Positions 33,762-42,368 of a DNA stretch of 64,000 nt are shown here, piece after piece (within the stretch, counting starts at the first letter, position 1; the number at the start of each line of letters is the position of its first letter). This DNA is from JAJCYL01 sp040222875 (GTDB lineage Bacteria > Bacteroidota > Bacteroidia > Cytophagales > Cyclobacteriaceae). The DNA lies in contig JAVKCG010000053.1 of NCBI GenBank assembly GCA_040222875.1, positions 620,001 through 684,000 of the forward strand, given 5' to 3'. The notes under the pieces were generated by a model, which worked only from the letters and a program-made list of their open reading frames with translations, made no database searches and was not told the DNA's origin. A program made the position numbers and the translations under genes.

Positions 33762-34952
33762 TTAGGCTACGACTTCTCGGTATAAATCAATAATTCTTGG
33801 TGTAATCACTTTAGATGAAAACCTCTCCTCAAAATCTTTTCTAATGGCTGCGGAATCATAATGACCATAACTTTCAATCATATCAAACATCCTATCAGCC
33901 AACTCTTTGGGGCTTTCTGCTTCGGCCAATAAGCCATTGGTATCATTTACTATATCTTCTGGCCCTCCACATGCTGTTGCAATTATTGGCTTTCCACAGG
34001 CGATGGCTTCTGTTAAAACATTGCCGAAAGTCTCATGACGGCTTGCCAGCACAAAGCAGGAGCATCGTTGAATGGCCTCTCGGGTTTGTTCCCTGTTCAG
34101 CTCACCTAACCAACCAACATTATTCAGTTCTAATTTTTTAGTTTGATCTTTTAAAACCGCTTTTTCAGGGCCTTCCCCAGCGATTAGTAAGCTAAAGGCT
34201 TTTGAAGTTTTTGTTTTGGTAAGGGCTACCGCTTCAAGCAAGATGTCTATCCCTTTTTGCGGGACTAACCTGCCAGATGTTAAAAAAATGACCTGTTCTG
34301 AGGGGCTTATTTCGATCGGTTTAAAAAACTGTTCATTTGCCAGATTGTGAATGACTGTGGTGTGCTTGTAACCCAATTCATTCAACCTGGTTTCCAGAGG
34401 CTTACTAATGGCAATTAAGTTGGAAGCGTTTTTGAGTGGTATGTCAATAATTGGATCAATCTGCTTCTTATTCACAAATTCATCGAATGGAAAAGGGCTC
34501 ATTCTGGACGTAATCACATAGGGGATTTTGAACTCCTTTGACAAAGCCAGTGCGATGTATCCAGCTGGATAAACTGCCTGAGCGTGTATCACATCTACCT
34601 TGCCAAACTGATGCTGAAATTTTATCAGGTTTTTTCTGTTAGCCTGGATAATTCCTTTTTTGTTTCCTTTTAGGAACTTTCTTGTCCAAATGAAGGTGGC
34701 AGTGTGGTATTCCCAAAAATTTGATAGAATCCCTTTCTCAGAGGCCTTGTTGAGATTGAGGACTTTTGAAAGATTCCTGATGTGATCTTTTGCCCAAAGT
34801 AGATTTGACTCATTTCCCTGGCCCCAGGTACTTACACCAAAGTTGTGCTCTGGATGATTTCTTGCAAGTGCTTCAACTTGTTCTTTGATAAAAATCCCAT
34901 AAATCGGATTCGATTCTGAAGGATACCAGGAAGGTATGGTGAAGACGTTCAA
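33762..34952 (-). CDS. Family 4 glycosyltransferase
   Basis: This 396-residue GT-B-fold retaining glycosyltransferase has N-terminal acceptor-side sequence (FTIPSWYPSESNPIYGIFIKEQ) and HAQAVYPAGYIAL. In the C-terminal nucleotide-sugar domain LTSGRLVPQKGIDILLEA and the EX7E motif SRHETFGNVLTEAIACGKPII are visible. It acts in the cytoplasm on lipid-linked or surface-polysaccharide intermediates. The start is TTG 34952, overlapping the upstream stop (TTGA), so it is translationally coupled as the last gene of a four-gene operon with two GT8-like proteins and a sulfotransferase. The sugar donor is unknown. Confidence 0.9.
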   Translation of the reverse strand: MNVFTIPSWYPSESNPIYGIFIKEQVEALARNHPEHNFGVSTWGQGNESNLLWAKDHIRNLSKVLNLNKASEKGILSNFWEYHTATFIWTRKFLKGNKKGIIQANRKNLIKFQHQFGKVDVIHAQAVYPAGYIALALSKEFKIPYVITSRMSPFPFDEFVNKKQIDPIIDIPLKNASNLIAISKPLETRLNELGYKHTTVIHNLANEQFFKPIEISPSEQVIFLTSGRLVPQKGIDILLEAVALTKTKTSKAFSLLIAGEGPEKAVLKDQTKKLELNNVGWLGELNREQTREAIQRCSCFVLASRHETFGNVLTEAIACGKPIIATACGGPEDIVNDTNGLLAEAESPKELADRMFDMIESYGHYDSAAIRKDFEERFSSKVITPRIIDLYREVVA

Positions 34953-35920
34953 AGCAAATTGTATTTGTACTTCAATTTATGCTTTTGAAAAGACAGAATC
35001 TCCTTAACTCTTTGAATAAGCCCTTTGTTTAAAGTTTGTTGAGGGAGATAATTACTTAGCCATTGCTCATAATCTTCTGAAACTTGAAAATCTTTTAAAC
35101 CATCAGCATACCTCAAATGATTGTGATAATGAAGGATGTTGATATCATTTAGGTTTCTGGCAGGCTGTTCAATTTTATCATGAAGATGAATGGGATAGTT
35201 GTCCTGATGCTTCAATTCTTCAATTTCATCTTGCCTAAAAAACTGAACAGCCGTAGCGCTGAAAACGGACAACTCGATAAAGTAAAACTGTAGGTAATTT
35301 ATTTTGAATAACCTTTTATCCGCCATTAACTTCTCGAAATTATGAAGCCATGTTTGAAAAAAGTCATTACCAGATTTCTTAACAATCACACTGGGATTGT
35401 ACAAGGCCCTCATTGCCTCCTGTTCCACTGAACTTTTTACTTCCCAAACTTTTTGATAGTCATCCACTCCACAATGTTCAAAGATCATTTTCCAGAATTT
35501 ATTGGGCGCTTCGGCCATTAAAAGGCCGGTGTTTCTTCTCTCCTCGGGTTTCACTTTCAGCTTGTTATTGGGTGAAAAAAGTGGATTCACATCATTAAGA
35601 ACAAGCAGGTCGGTGTCAAGAAAAACCAGGCTGTCAAATTCTTGATCAAATCGATTTTCGAACCAGGAAGCGGTTAAAATCTTATTGGCTAACGGGTAGA
35701 ATCTGAAGTTGAAATTGAGCTGTTCTTCAATCAGTTCAACATTGAAAGATCGGAGTGTATTCTTAACTGAATTGTCAATATTTCCATTTACCCCGGGGTT
35801 TAAAGCAAAAATGGTTGAGCCGCTATTGATGTGACCAAAATATCGAAGACTTGAAGCCAATAGGATGGCTTTTTGTTCCAGATCACCTGGTTCTACGACA
35901 AAAATTATCCCCTTGGTCAT
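34949..35920 (-). CDS. GT8-like glycosyltransferase, paralogue B
   Basis: This protein of about 323 residues has a nucleotide-diphospho-sugar transferase-like N-terminal fold. The opening is GIIFVVEPGDLEQKAILLASSLRYFG, followed by the DxD motif in VFLDTDLLVLND, which binds the metal and nucleotide. It is a clear paralogue of the next upstream gene. The start is ATG 35920, with an adjacent TTG at 35923 as the alternative; the ATG overlaps the upstream stop by one base. It is the third gene of the operon. Sugar and acceptor are unknown; assignment to a named CAZy family is uncertain. Confidence 0.78.
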   Translation of the reverse strand: MTKGIIFVVEPGDLEQKAILLASSLRYFGHINSGSTIFALNPGVNGNIDNSVKNTLRSFNVELIEEQLNFNFRFYPLANKILTASWFENRFDQEFDSLVFLDTDLLVLNDVNPLFSPNNKLKVKPEERRNTGLLMAEAPNKFWKMIFEHCGVDDYQKVWEVKSSVEQEAMRALYNPSVIVKKSGNDFFQTWLHNFEKLMADKRLFKINYLQFYFIELSVFSATAVQFFRQDEIEELKHQDNYPIHLHDKIEQPARNLNDINILHYHNHLRYADGLKDFQVSEDYEQWLSNYLPQQTLNKGLIQRVKEILSFQKHKLKYKYNLL

Positions 35921-36891
35921 CAAATGAGCTTTATGCCGTACTTGTGTCTAAGCTTAAATAATTGATAGCAGAACATTGAGTGGACTCTTCGAAATACCGG
36001 CTTATTGTATTTTGTGAAAGGCAAAGTTTCCAACAACCATTGATACTCAATCTGGTCAAATGAGAACAAATCCTGCCAGTTGGAGCCATAAAACATTTCG
36101 TGATAGTGGAGCAGCTTGATATCGATCCAAATCAACTTATTTTTCAAAACAGTATGGCTATTTAAGGGATAGTTCCATTCATTTTGCAGGATATTCACTT
36201 CCTCAGCTAAAAACATTTGCATCGCCGTAACACTAAGAATCATTTGTTCGAAGTAAAACAACTCCAACCCTGACAGCTTAAAAAAACTTTTTTGGGAGCT
36301 CAAAAGAACAAAGTTGGCCATAGCTTTTTGAAAATATCCTTCCGTTGACTTGGCAATAATTAGGCCTCCATTAAAATAAGCGTAAAATGACTGCTGCCCA
36401 TTGAAGTCTGCAACCGTCCATTTTTTATCCTCTTGTATATTTAATGAATCATATATCCACTCCCAGTACCATTTTACTTTTTTATTAGGATTTTGTGCCA
36501 TGCCATTTGAGTTATCACTTGTTTTTGCTGCAAACAAAAATTCAGAATTTTGGAACAACAGAGTAAAAGGTTTCAATAACACCATGTCAGCATCCATGTA
36601 GATTAAGTAATCATAATTCTGCCCTTGTTCACTTTCGATATGAGAGAGTGCATAAAGTTTGTTTGCGAAAACGAAAAATGAATGCTCTCTATTTAGATTC
36701 TTAATGATGAGCTGCGCATTGAATCTTTTCAAAGTTTCAACGGTCTTGTTACTTAATTTTTTACCCTTTCTCGGACAAACCACATAAATATCAAGGTCTT
36801 GTGGATGCTGACGTCTGATGCTCTTTACGGCCAGCAGGCATTTCTGCTCAAGGTCGTCTGCCTCGATAATTAAAATAACTGCCAATCTCAT
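35920..36891 (-). CDS. GT8-like glycosyltransferase, paralogue A
   Basis: This 323-residue paralogue of the preceding entry opens LAVILIIEADDLEQKCLLAVKSIRR and carries the DxD motif IYMDADMVLLKPF. It shares the mid-protein FNGGLIIAKSTEGYFQKAM and the C-terminal LLHYHEMFYG, comparable with LHYHNHLRYA in paralogue B. The ATG overlaps the sulfotransferase stop by 4 bases (ATGA). The tandem duplication suggests two consecutive additions of related sugars, or one diverging specificity. It has no TM segment, so it is cytoplasmic or peripheral. Confidence 0.78.
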   Translation of the reverse strand: MRLAVILIIEADDLEQKCLLAVKSIRRQHPQDLDIYVVCPRKGKKLSNKTVETLKRFNAQLIIKNLNREHSFFVFANKLYALSHIESEQGQNYDYLIYMDADMVLLKPFTLLFQNSEFLFAAKTSDNSNGMAQNPNKKVKWYWEWIYDSLNIQEDKKWTVADFNGQQSFYAYFNGGLIIAKSTEGYFQKAMANFVLLSSQKSFFKLSGLELFYFEQMILSVTAMQMFLAEEVNILQNEWNYPLNSHTVLKNKLIWIDIKLLHYHEMFYGSNWQDLFSFDQIEYQWLLETLPFTKYNKPVFRRVHSMFCYQLFKLRHKYGIKLI

Positions 36892-37925
36892 GATGAGCCA
36901 TAGATTGCTTTCAAATCTGGCAAAACGTTATCTGAATAACCATCAATCTCAAAGGCCTCTACAATTTGCAAAATCCTCTTTATCTGATCCTTGTCTAATC
37001 TCTCCTTCCAAATATTAAGCTGATTTCCAGATTTGATATATTCTAATGAATAAGATTCGGTATAGCGGCTTGGTTTAAAATTTAATGATCCAACCCGTTG
37101 AGCTATGGGGCGATCAATCCATTGAAAAATCCTGTCAATTTCCTGGTCATAATTCTCATAGAGATTTTCGTAAGCCACAGTTAACCATTTCTTATTGTTA
37201 TTTGGATCCTTAAGTGTTGCTAACATATTAAAACACCAATGAGCAGCCAGGTTTTCTTCAGGGGTTTTTATCTGCCGAAGAACGTGTTCATATTTAAGAT
37301 AGACTTCATTATACCTGAAATCGGTTACTTTAAACTCAGGATGCCTTCGGACTAAATCCCAATACGGCATTTGCATTTGTGACTGCACAACAGCACATGG
37401 ATGCCTCACTAATAATATTGCTTTGATATTAAATTTCTGGACCAACCATGGCATTAGTTGATTCCCAAAACAGAATTTGAAAATAAAAGATTTGTAGCTT
37501 TTAAGATGTGAAAATTTATGGTCTAGATATAAGCCCAATTTGCACACCTCTAGTTTAAAAAGCCGCCGAAAAAATTCCTCCGCTTCTGGCCATTCAGCAC
37601 CTTCTGGGATGGGTTGCTGATAATAGAAATCCAACTCCCTGATTTCATCGCATTTGCCAACACTCTGCAAGGGAAGCTCTCCATTGGTTAAAAATTTTCC
37701 CCTCCAAAGCGGTTCTGTTATAACCGCAGATTCAGGAATCTGATTCAGAATTTCTGCAATCCATGTAGAGCCGCCTCTGTGTTGAGCAAAAACATAAACA
37801 TTGTCATGAATCACACAATCTGGAAGTTCCGATCTCATTTCACAGAACGGTTCCAGGTAAAAATGAAGCAAGTATCGATGCTTAATTTTCTCCCAGACTG
37901 AATACTTGATCAGATAATCATCCAT
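36888..37925 (-). CDS. Sulfotransferase family protein
   Basis: This 345-residue PAPS-dependent sulfotransferase is suggested by the 5'-phosphosulfate-binding loop FAQHRGGSTWIAEIL (about residues 48-62) and the 3'-phosphate motif LLVRHPCAVVQSQMQ around residue 175. The C-terminal part RIVEAFEIDGYSDN-like region is also typical. It would transfer sulfate to a sugar or lipid hydroxyl group. It is the first gene of the four-gene overlapping operon, followed by two GT8-like enzymes and a GT4, so a sulfated glycan or glycolipid is the likely product. The divergent GT2 gene starts about 54 bases upstream. Confidence 0.85.
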   Translation of the reverse strand: MDDYLIKYSVWEKIKHRYLLHFYLEPFCEMRSELPDCVIHDNVYVFAQHRGGSTWIAEILNQIPESAVITEPLWRGKFLTNGELPLQSVGKCDEIRELDFYYQQPIPEGAEWPEAEEFFRRLFKLEVCKLGLYLDHKFSHLKSYKSFIFKFCFGNQLMPWLVQKFNIKAILLVRHPCAVVQSQMQMPYWDLVRRHPEFKVTDFRYNEVYLKYEHVLRQIKTPEENLAAHWCFNMLATLKDPNNNKKWLTVAYENLYENYDQEIDRIFQWIDRPIAQRVGSLNFKPSRYTESYSLEYIKSGNQLNIWKERLDKDQIKRILQIVEAFEIDGYSDNVLPDLKAIYGSS

Positions 37926-37978
37926 TAAATCAAAGATGCCCTACATTTTTGGATTTTGATAAAATCTGCTTCCTTTTG

Positions 37979-38935
37979 ATGATCATGTCGATGCCAACTG
38001 CCACCGTAATTTGCACCTGCTACAATCATGAAAAATTTGTAGTGGAAGCTATTTTGTCGGTTCTTGATCAGTCGTACGAAAATATTCAACTGATTGTGAT
38101 CGATGATGCTAGCACTGATAATAGCGTCATTGCAATTGAAGGCATCATCACAGACAAGGATTTCAGATTCATTAAGAATAAGAAAAACCAAGGGCTTTGT
38201 AAAAACTTCAATAATGCCCTCAAGTATGCCCAAGGCAAATATGTGATTGATTTATCAGCGGATGATGTGCTATTTAACAACCGTATTGAGACGCAAGTTG
38301 AATTTTTTGAATTATTGTCAGAAGATTATGGGGTTGTCTTTTCTAATGCTGAATTGATTAATGAGGACGATGGCTTCCAGAAACACTTTTACAAGATAGG
38401 TCGAGATAAACTCGCTCTTGAAAAGCCAAATGTTGGAAATGTGTATACTGACTTAATTGGTAAGTTTTTTATTGCAGCCCCTACCATGATGATGAGAAAA
38501 TCAATGCTTGATGAATTGGGTGGTTATGACGAAACGCTGGCTTACGAAGACTTTGATTTTTGGATAAGGTCATCGAGAAACTGGAAATATGCTTTTCAAG
38601 ATAAAGTGCTCACAAAAATCCGTGAGACATCAGGGTCATTGTCATCAACCCAATATTTAGCAGGCGATGAACAACTCGCCACAACCTATGAGGTGTGTCG
38701 GAAAATTTATGACCTAAATGAGTCCAAAGCCGAAAATGAAGCATTGATAGGAAGGTTAAAATATGAAATTAAGCATGCGGTGATGGCTGAGAAACGAGAT
38801 GACGCCCAAAATTTTTTGACGCTACTCAAAAAACTCGAACCCACCTCTAAAACTGCCAAATTTTTTGACCAGTTGAACAGGCTAAACCTGCCAACATCAT
38901 GGCTTCGCAACAGCTTGCAGAAAATTAGGACCTAA
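37979..38935 (+). CDS. Family 2 glycosyltransferase
   Basis: This GT-A-fold protein of about 318 residues has ATVICTCYNHEKFVVEAILSVLDQSY, DDASTDNS and the DxD-like LSADDVL. The acceptor-side segment reads PTMMMRKSMLDELGGYDETLAYEDFDFWIR. I prefer ATG 37979 (MIMSMPTATVIC) over the TTG at 37949, because conserved sequence begins right after. ATG at 37985 or 37991 is equally possible. It diverges from the sulfotransferase operon and probably participates in the same surface glycan. The EamA transporter pseudogene begins two bases after its stop. Confidence 0.87.
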   Translation: MIMSMPTATVICTCYNHEKFVVEAILSVLDQSYENIQLIVIDDASTDNSVIAIEGIITDKDFRFIKNKKNQGLCKNFNNALKYAQGKYVIDLSADDVLFNNRIETQVEFFELLSEDYGVVFSNAELINEDDGFQKHFYKIGRDKLALEKPNVGNVYTDLIGKFFIAAPTMMMRKSMLDELGGYDETLAYEDFDFWIRSSRNWKYAFQDKVLTKIRETSGSLSSTQYLAGDEQLATTYEVCRKIYDLNESKAENEALIGRLKYEIKHAVMAEKRDDAQNFLTLLKKLEPTSKTAKFFDQLNRLNLPTSWLRNSLQKIRT

Positions 38936-38936
38936 A

Positions 38937-39800
38937 TTGAACAATACTGTAAAAGCCATGCTGATGCTTAACCTGGCATCAATTATAACCTCAACCTCTG
39001 GCATTCTAGGTAAGTTGATTATTCTTCCAAGCACCATCACAACCTTAGGACGATGTGTCATTGGGGCTTTAGTACTGAGCTTACTGGTATTGGTCCAAAG
39101 GCGTAAGTTGTTAATATCAAGCGGTGAATTGAGACTCATTATTATAACGGGAATTTTTCTCGGGGCGCATTGGAGCACCTACTTCTTATCACTGCAGTTG
39201 TCCAATGTTTCCATAGGTATTATTTCGTTATTCACGTTTCCGGTCATCACTACATTGATAGAGCCGATTTTAACCTAAAAGCCTTTCGAACGAGTAAACC
39301 TGCTCACTTCCCTTCTTGTTGTAATAGGGATAATAATTCTGGTGCCTGAATTCAGCTTCCAGAATTCTTATACAATTGGATTACTAGTTGGCTTAGCATC
39401 AGCGGTCTTTTATTCCTTAAGAAATATTTATAGCCGTAAGATCATCCAAAAACACCCCGGAGATGTGATAATGATCTATCAGCTGATCATTTCATCTGTT
39501 TTGCTTAGCCCCCTATACTTTTTACTGGATTTCGAAATCACGATGTCCGATTTCAAATATCTTTTGGTTTTAGGGCTTTTTACAACTGTGATTGGCCACA
39601 CACTTTTTCTTTATTCTTTGAAAAAATTAAGTGCCAGCACTGCCGGGATTTTGTTCAGCTTACAACCTGTTTATGCAATTATTCTCGCCATAATTGTAAT
39701 TGATGAAATTATAACAAGTAATGTTATTCTAGGTGGCGGGTTAATATTACTGGCAGTAGTGTTCCAAAGTGTTTGGCATACCCAACAGTCAAGAGAATAA
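38937..39800 (+). pseudogene. EamA/DMT transporter interrupted by one in-frame TAA
   Basis: Two consecutive reading blocks, 38937-39275 and 39279-39800, are in the same frame, separated by a single TAA at 39276-39278. Joined, they give a product of about 287 residues with ten hydrophobic helices in two EamA repeats (first: SIITSTSGILGKL and FLGAHWSTYFLSL; second: FYSLRNIYSRKII and TTVIGHTLFLYSLKKLSASTAGI). The stop replaces a codon in the loop EPILT-x-KPFERVN, where relatives have Lys or Glu, so one base change (AAA or GAA to TAA) explains it. No other lesion is seen, which implies a recent mutation, a sequencing error or tolerated read-through. The start is TTG 38937 or ATG 38958. Confidence 0.85.
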
Positions 39801-39825
39801 AACTATCAGGTTGACAACATTGCCC

Positions 39826-39833
39826 TACTTTTG
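39826..39833 (+). promoter_or_regulatory. -7 promoter element abutting the NUDIX start codon
   Basis: TACTTTTG matches TAnnTTTG and ends 5 bases before the ATG at 39839 (TACTTTTGCGGCCATG). Transcription from it would begin at or beside the start codon, giving a leaderless message. Confidence 0.5.
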
Positions 39834-39838
39834 CGGCC

Positions 39839-40378
39839 ATGAAAAACCCCTGGAAAAAACTTTCTTCAAAGGATATTTATGAGAATCCCTGGATCAAGAT
39901 TGAAGAGCATCAGGTAATAAATCCCAAAGGCGGTGAGGGTATTTACGGCAAAGCACATTTTAAAGCCAAAGCAATAGGTATCATCCCGTTAGATGAGAGC
40001 AACAATACCTGGCTGGTGGGTCAATACAGGTATACGCTTGATGAGTATTCCTGGGAAATCCCGATGGGGGGTGGTCTGTTGGAAGTTGATATACTTGAAT
40101 CAGCAAAGAGAGAGCTAAAAGAGGAAACTGGCCTTAAGGCAAAATCTTGGGAGAATATCCTTCGGATACATACCTCCAATAGCGTAACCGATGAAGAAGG
40201 CTTCGTTTTCGTTGCAAAAGATTTGACACAAGGAGAACCACATTTCGACCCCACAGAAGACCTCCGGATAAAGAAGTTACCCTTTTCTGAGGCTCTCCGT
40301 ATGGCAATGGATGGCGAAATAACTGACAGCCTCAGCCTTGCCGGAATTTTCAAAGTGGCGAGAATACTTAAACTTTAA
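39839..40378 (+). CDS. NUDIX hydrolase, ADP-ribose-pyrophosphatase-like
   Basis: This 179-residue NUDIX-fold hydrolase cleaves nucleoside diphosphates linked to another moiety. The Nudix box is visible as GGGLLEVDILESAKRELKEETGLKA, corresponding to GX5EX7REUXEEXGU with one extra residue in the first segment. The N-terminal WKKLSSKDIYENPWIKIEEHQV is typical of the ADP-ribose pyrophosphatase/NudF-like group. The stop overlaps the MATE gene start (TAATG). The promoter lies directly at the start codon. The actual substrate is uncertain among ADP-ribose, GDP-mannose and related compounds. Confidence 0.88.
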   Translation: MKNPWKKLSSKDIYENPWIKIEEHQVINPKGGEGIYGKAHFKAKAIGIIPLDESNNTWLVGQYRYTLDEYSWEIPMGGGLLEVDILESAKRELKEETGLKAKSWENILRIHTSNSVTDEEGFVFVAKDLTQGEPHFDPTEDLRIKKLPFSEALRMAMDGEITDSLSLAGIFKVARILKL

Positions 40379-41715
40379 TGCAAACCCACGATTACAAGGA
40401 GCACTTTAAGCGGAATTTCGATCTCGCTTACCCCGTAATGCTGAGCCAGATTGGCCATGTGATGGTGGGTGTTGCTGATAGTGTGATGGTCGGTCAGCTG
40501 GGAGCTGTGCCACTAGCAGCCGTCGCCCTTGGTAGCGGTTTTTTTCATGTTTTGATGCTTTTCGGGATAGGAGTTTCTTATGCAATCACGCCACTTGTAG
40601 CAGCCGCTGATGGTGAAAAAAACGCATCAAAAAGTGCGGGTTATCTAAAGCATGCGATTTACGTCAATCTGATTTTGGGTGCAGTACTTGGTGTTGGATT
40701 GGCGCTATCAAGCGGTGTGTTGAAGTTTTTCGATCAGGAGCAACAAGTGCTGGACTATGCTATTCCATATATGGCTATCATTTCTTATTCGATTATTCCG
40801 ATCATGTTGTTCCAAACTTTCAGGCAGTTTGCCGAAGGGCTATCTAGTACAAAACCAGCGATGGTCATTTCTATTGTTGGCAACCTAATCAATGTCGGCC
40901 TCAACTATCTACTCATTTTTGGTGAATTCGGTTTCCCTGCATTAGGTGTGAACGGGGCTGCATGGGCTACCTTAATTTCAAGGATTTTAATTGGCGGGGG
41001 AATGGCATTATTCGTATTCCAGTCATCAAGGTATCACGAGGTTGTGAGTTTGTTTAATTGGACTGGTGTGCAGTTGAGGAGTAGCATTCAACTATTGAAA
41101 ATTGGCATCCCCGCTGGATTGCAGTTCATTTTTGAAGCTGGTGCGTTTGCTATGGCTGCAGTTATGATGGGCTGGATCGGAGCGAAACAATTGGCTGCGC
41201 ATCAAATTGCCCTAAATCTGGCAGCAATCACTTACATGGCCGCTACTGGTATTAGTGCCGCTGCTACAATAAGGGTTGGCAATCAATTGGGCAAAAAAGA
41301 CATCCCAACCCTAAGGATTGCAGGTAACACCTGTTTTATTATGGTGATCATTTTTATGGGATTAGCAGCAATGATTTTTATTCTGTTCAGGAATTACCTG
41401 CCCTCGCTTTATATTGACGACCCTCAGGTGATAGGCTATGCAGCATCGTTGTTGGTTATCGCTGCATTTTTCCAGCTTTCTGATGGTGTGCAGGTAGTAG
41501 GCCTGGGAGCATTGAGAGGTTTAGCAGATGTAAAAATGCCAACGCTTTACACACTTTTCGCCTACTGGATGATGGCGTTGCCAGTGGGATATTTTTTGGG
41601 TATACGTATTTGTTTCGGCGCCGAAGGCATTTGGATTGGGCTTTTAGTTGGCTTGTCCATTTCAGCGGTGATGCAGTTTTGGAGATTTAGGAAGTTGACA
41701 GAAAGACTGCAATAG
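40378..41715 (+). CDS. MATE family efflux transporter
   Basis: This 445-residue, twelve-helix inner-membrane exporter of the NorM/DinF-like MATE family ejects drugs or metabolites using a sodium or proton gradient. Seen are the N-terminal half PVMLSQIGHVMVGVADSVMVGQLG and GVSYAITPLVAAADGEK. The second-half repeat begins IGIPAGLQFIFEAGAFAMAAVMMGWIG, followed by ISAAATIRVGNQLGKKD. Length is normal. It is co-transcribed with the NUDIX hydrolase through a one-base start/stop overlap. Possible substrates cannot be inferred. Confidence 0.92.
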   Translation: MQTHDYKEHFKRNFDLAYPVMLSQIGHVMVGVADSVMVGQLGAVPLAAVALGSGFFHVLMLFGIGVSYAITPLVAAADGEKNASKSAGYLKHAIYVNLILGAVLGVGLALSSGVLKFFDQEQQVLDYAIPYMAIISYSIIPIMLFQTFRQFAEGLSSTKPAMVISIVGNLINVGLNYLLIFGEFGFPALGVNGAAWATLISRILIGGGMALFVFQSSRYHEVVSLFNWTGVQLRSSIQLLKIGIPAGLQFIFEAGAFAMAAVMMGWIGAKQLAAHQIALNLAAITYMAATGISAAATIRVGNQLGKKDIPTLRIAGNTCFIMVIIFMGLAAMIFILFRNYLPSLYIDDPQVIGYAASLLVIAAFFQLSDGVQVVGLGALRGLADVKMPTLYTLFAYWMMALPVGYFLGIRICFGAEGIWIGLLVGLSISAVMQFWRFRKLTERLQ

Positions 41716-41819
41716 TAAGGAAAATGAGCTAAATGCAGAATGGACACATGGAATCACGTATAATAGTTATTATTTGGTTATAAAAGAGTTCAAACTAGGG
41801 CTATTCCACTGGTCTGACA

Positions 41820-42368
41820 CTATTTGAGGCACTCTTTAATAAATAAGGGCAAATTTTGAATGTCTGAATACTCATGAAACGATCCTTCATGAACTACATA
41901 AACATATCTATCAACATCCAGTTTTTTAAAATCGATTAAAAACTTCGAATAAGTTTCCCATAAAAACTTATCAGAGGAGTATAATTCATACTTAGTACTT
42001 AATCGTTTAAACTTCCGCCTTCTTTTCTTAAAGAGAAACATTTTTCTCATCCAATTTTGACTGCGAAGTTTTTCCACACGTAATCGTAATTGTTTCTTGA
42101 GTCTTTCTCTGTCTGTTACAAATAAGACTATTAAAACGTCACCTCTTAATCGACCCGTTAGTCGATTCAATTTACTTTCACGCCAACTTAAAAGATCAAG
42201 TTCGATTAGAAGATTTTCATCCCACTGATCAGGAAAGCTTACTGACAGGCTCCAATCTGAATCTGTAAACCCATCAATTGATGGTAATACTGACTTACCG
42301 AGTATTAAACTTTTGCGAAAATGCGATTTCCCATTACACGAGGGTCCGATTAGAATGATAGTTCTCAT
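41820..42368 (-). CDS. Small P-loop NTPase, unknown role
   Basis: This protein of about 182 residues starts at ATG 42368, overlapping the oxidoreductase stop by 4 bases (ATGA). The Walker A motif GPSCNGKSHF (Gly8 to Ser15) resembles that of small kinases and nucleotide-binding accessory proteins. An acidic ELDLL occurs about 50 residues later and could serve as Walker B. The middle carries a lysine- and arginine-rich stretch (RLRVEKLRSQNWMRKMFLFKKRRRKF), unusual for a metabolic kinase. There is no strong match to a named family. The overlap with the molybdopterin enzyme may be accidental or may reflect cofactor handling (inference only). Confidence 0.68.
   Translation of the reverse strand: MRTIILIGPSCNGKSHFRKSLILGKSVLPSIDGFTDSDWSLSVSFPDQWDENLLIELDLLSWRESKLNRLTGRLRGDVLIVLFVTDRERLKKQLRLRVEKLRSQNWMRKMFLFKKRRRKFKRLSTKYELYSSDKFLWETYSKFLIDFKKLDVDRYVYVVHEGSFHEYSDIQNLPLFIKECLK

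Noticed and set aside
37925..38233. Minus-strand frame of 102 codons over the GT2 start
   Set aside because: Antisense to the glycosyltransferase; it shares its end with the sulfotransferase start, and no domain is seen.
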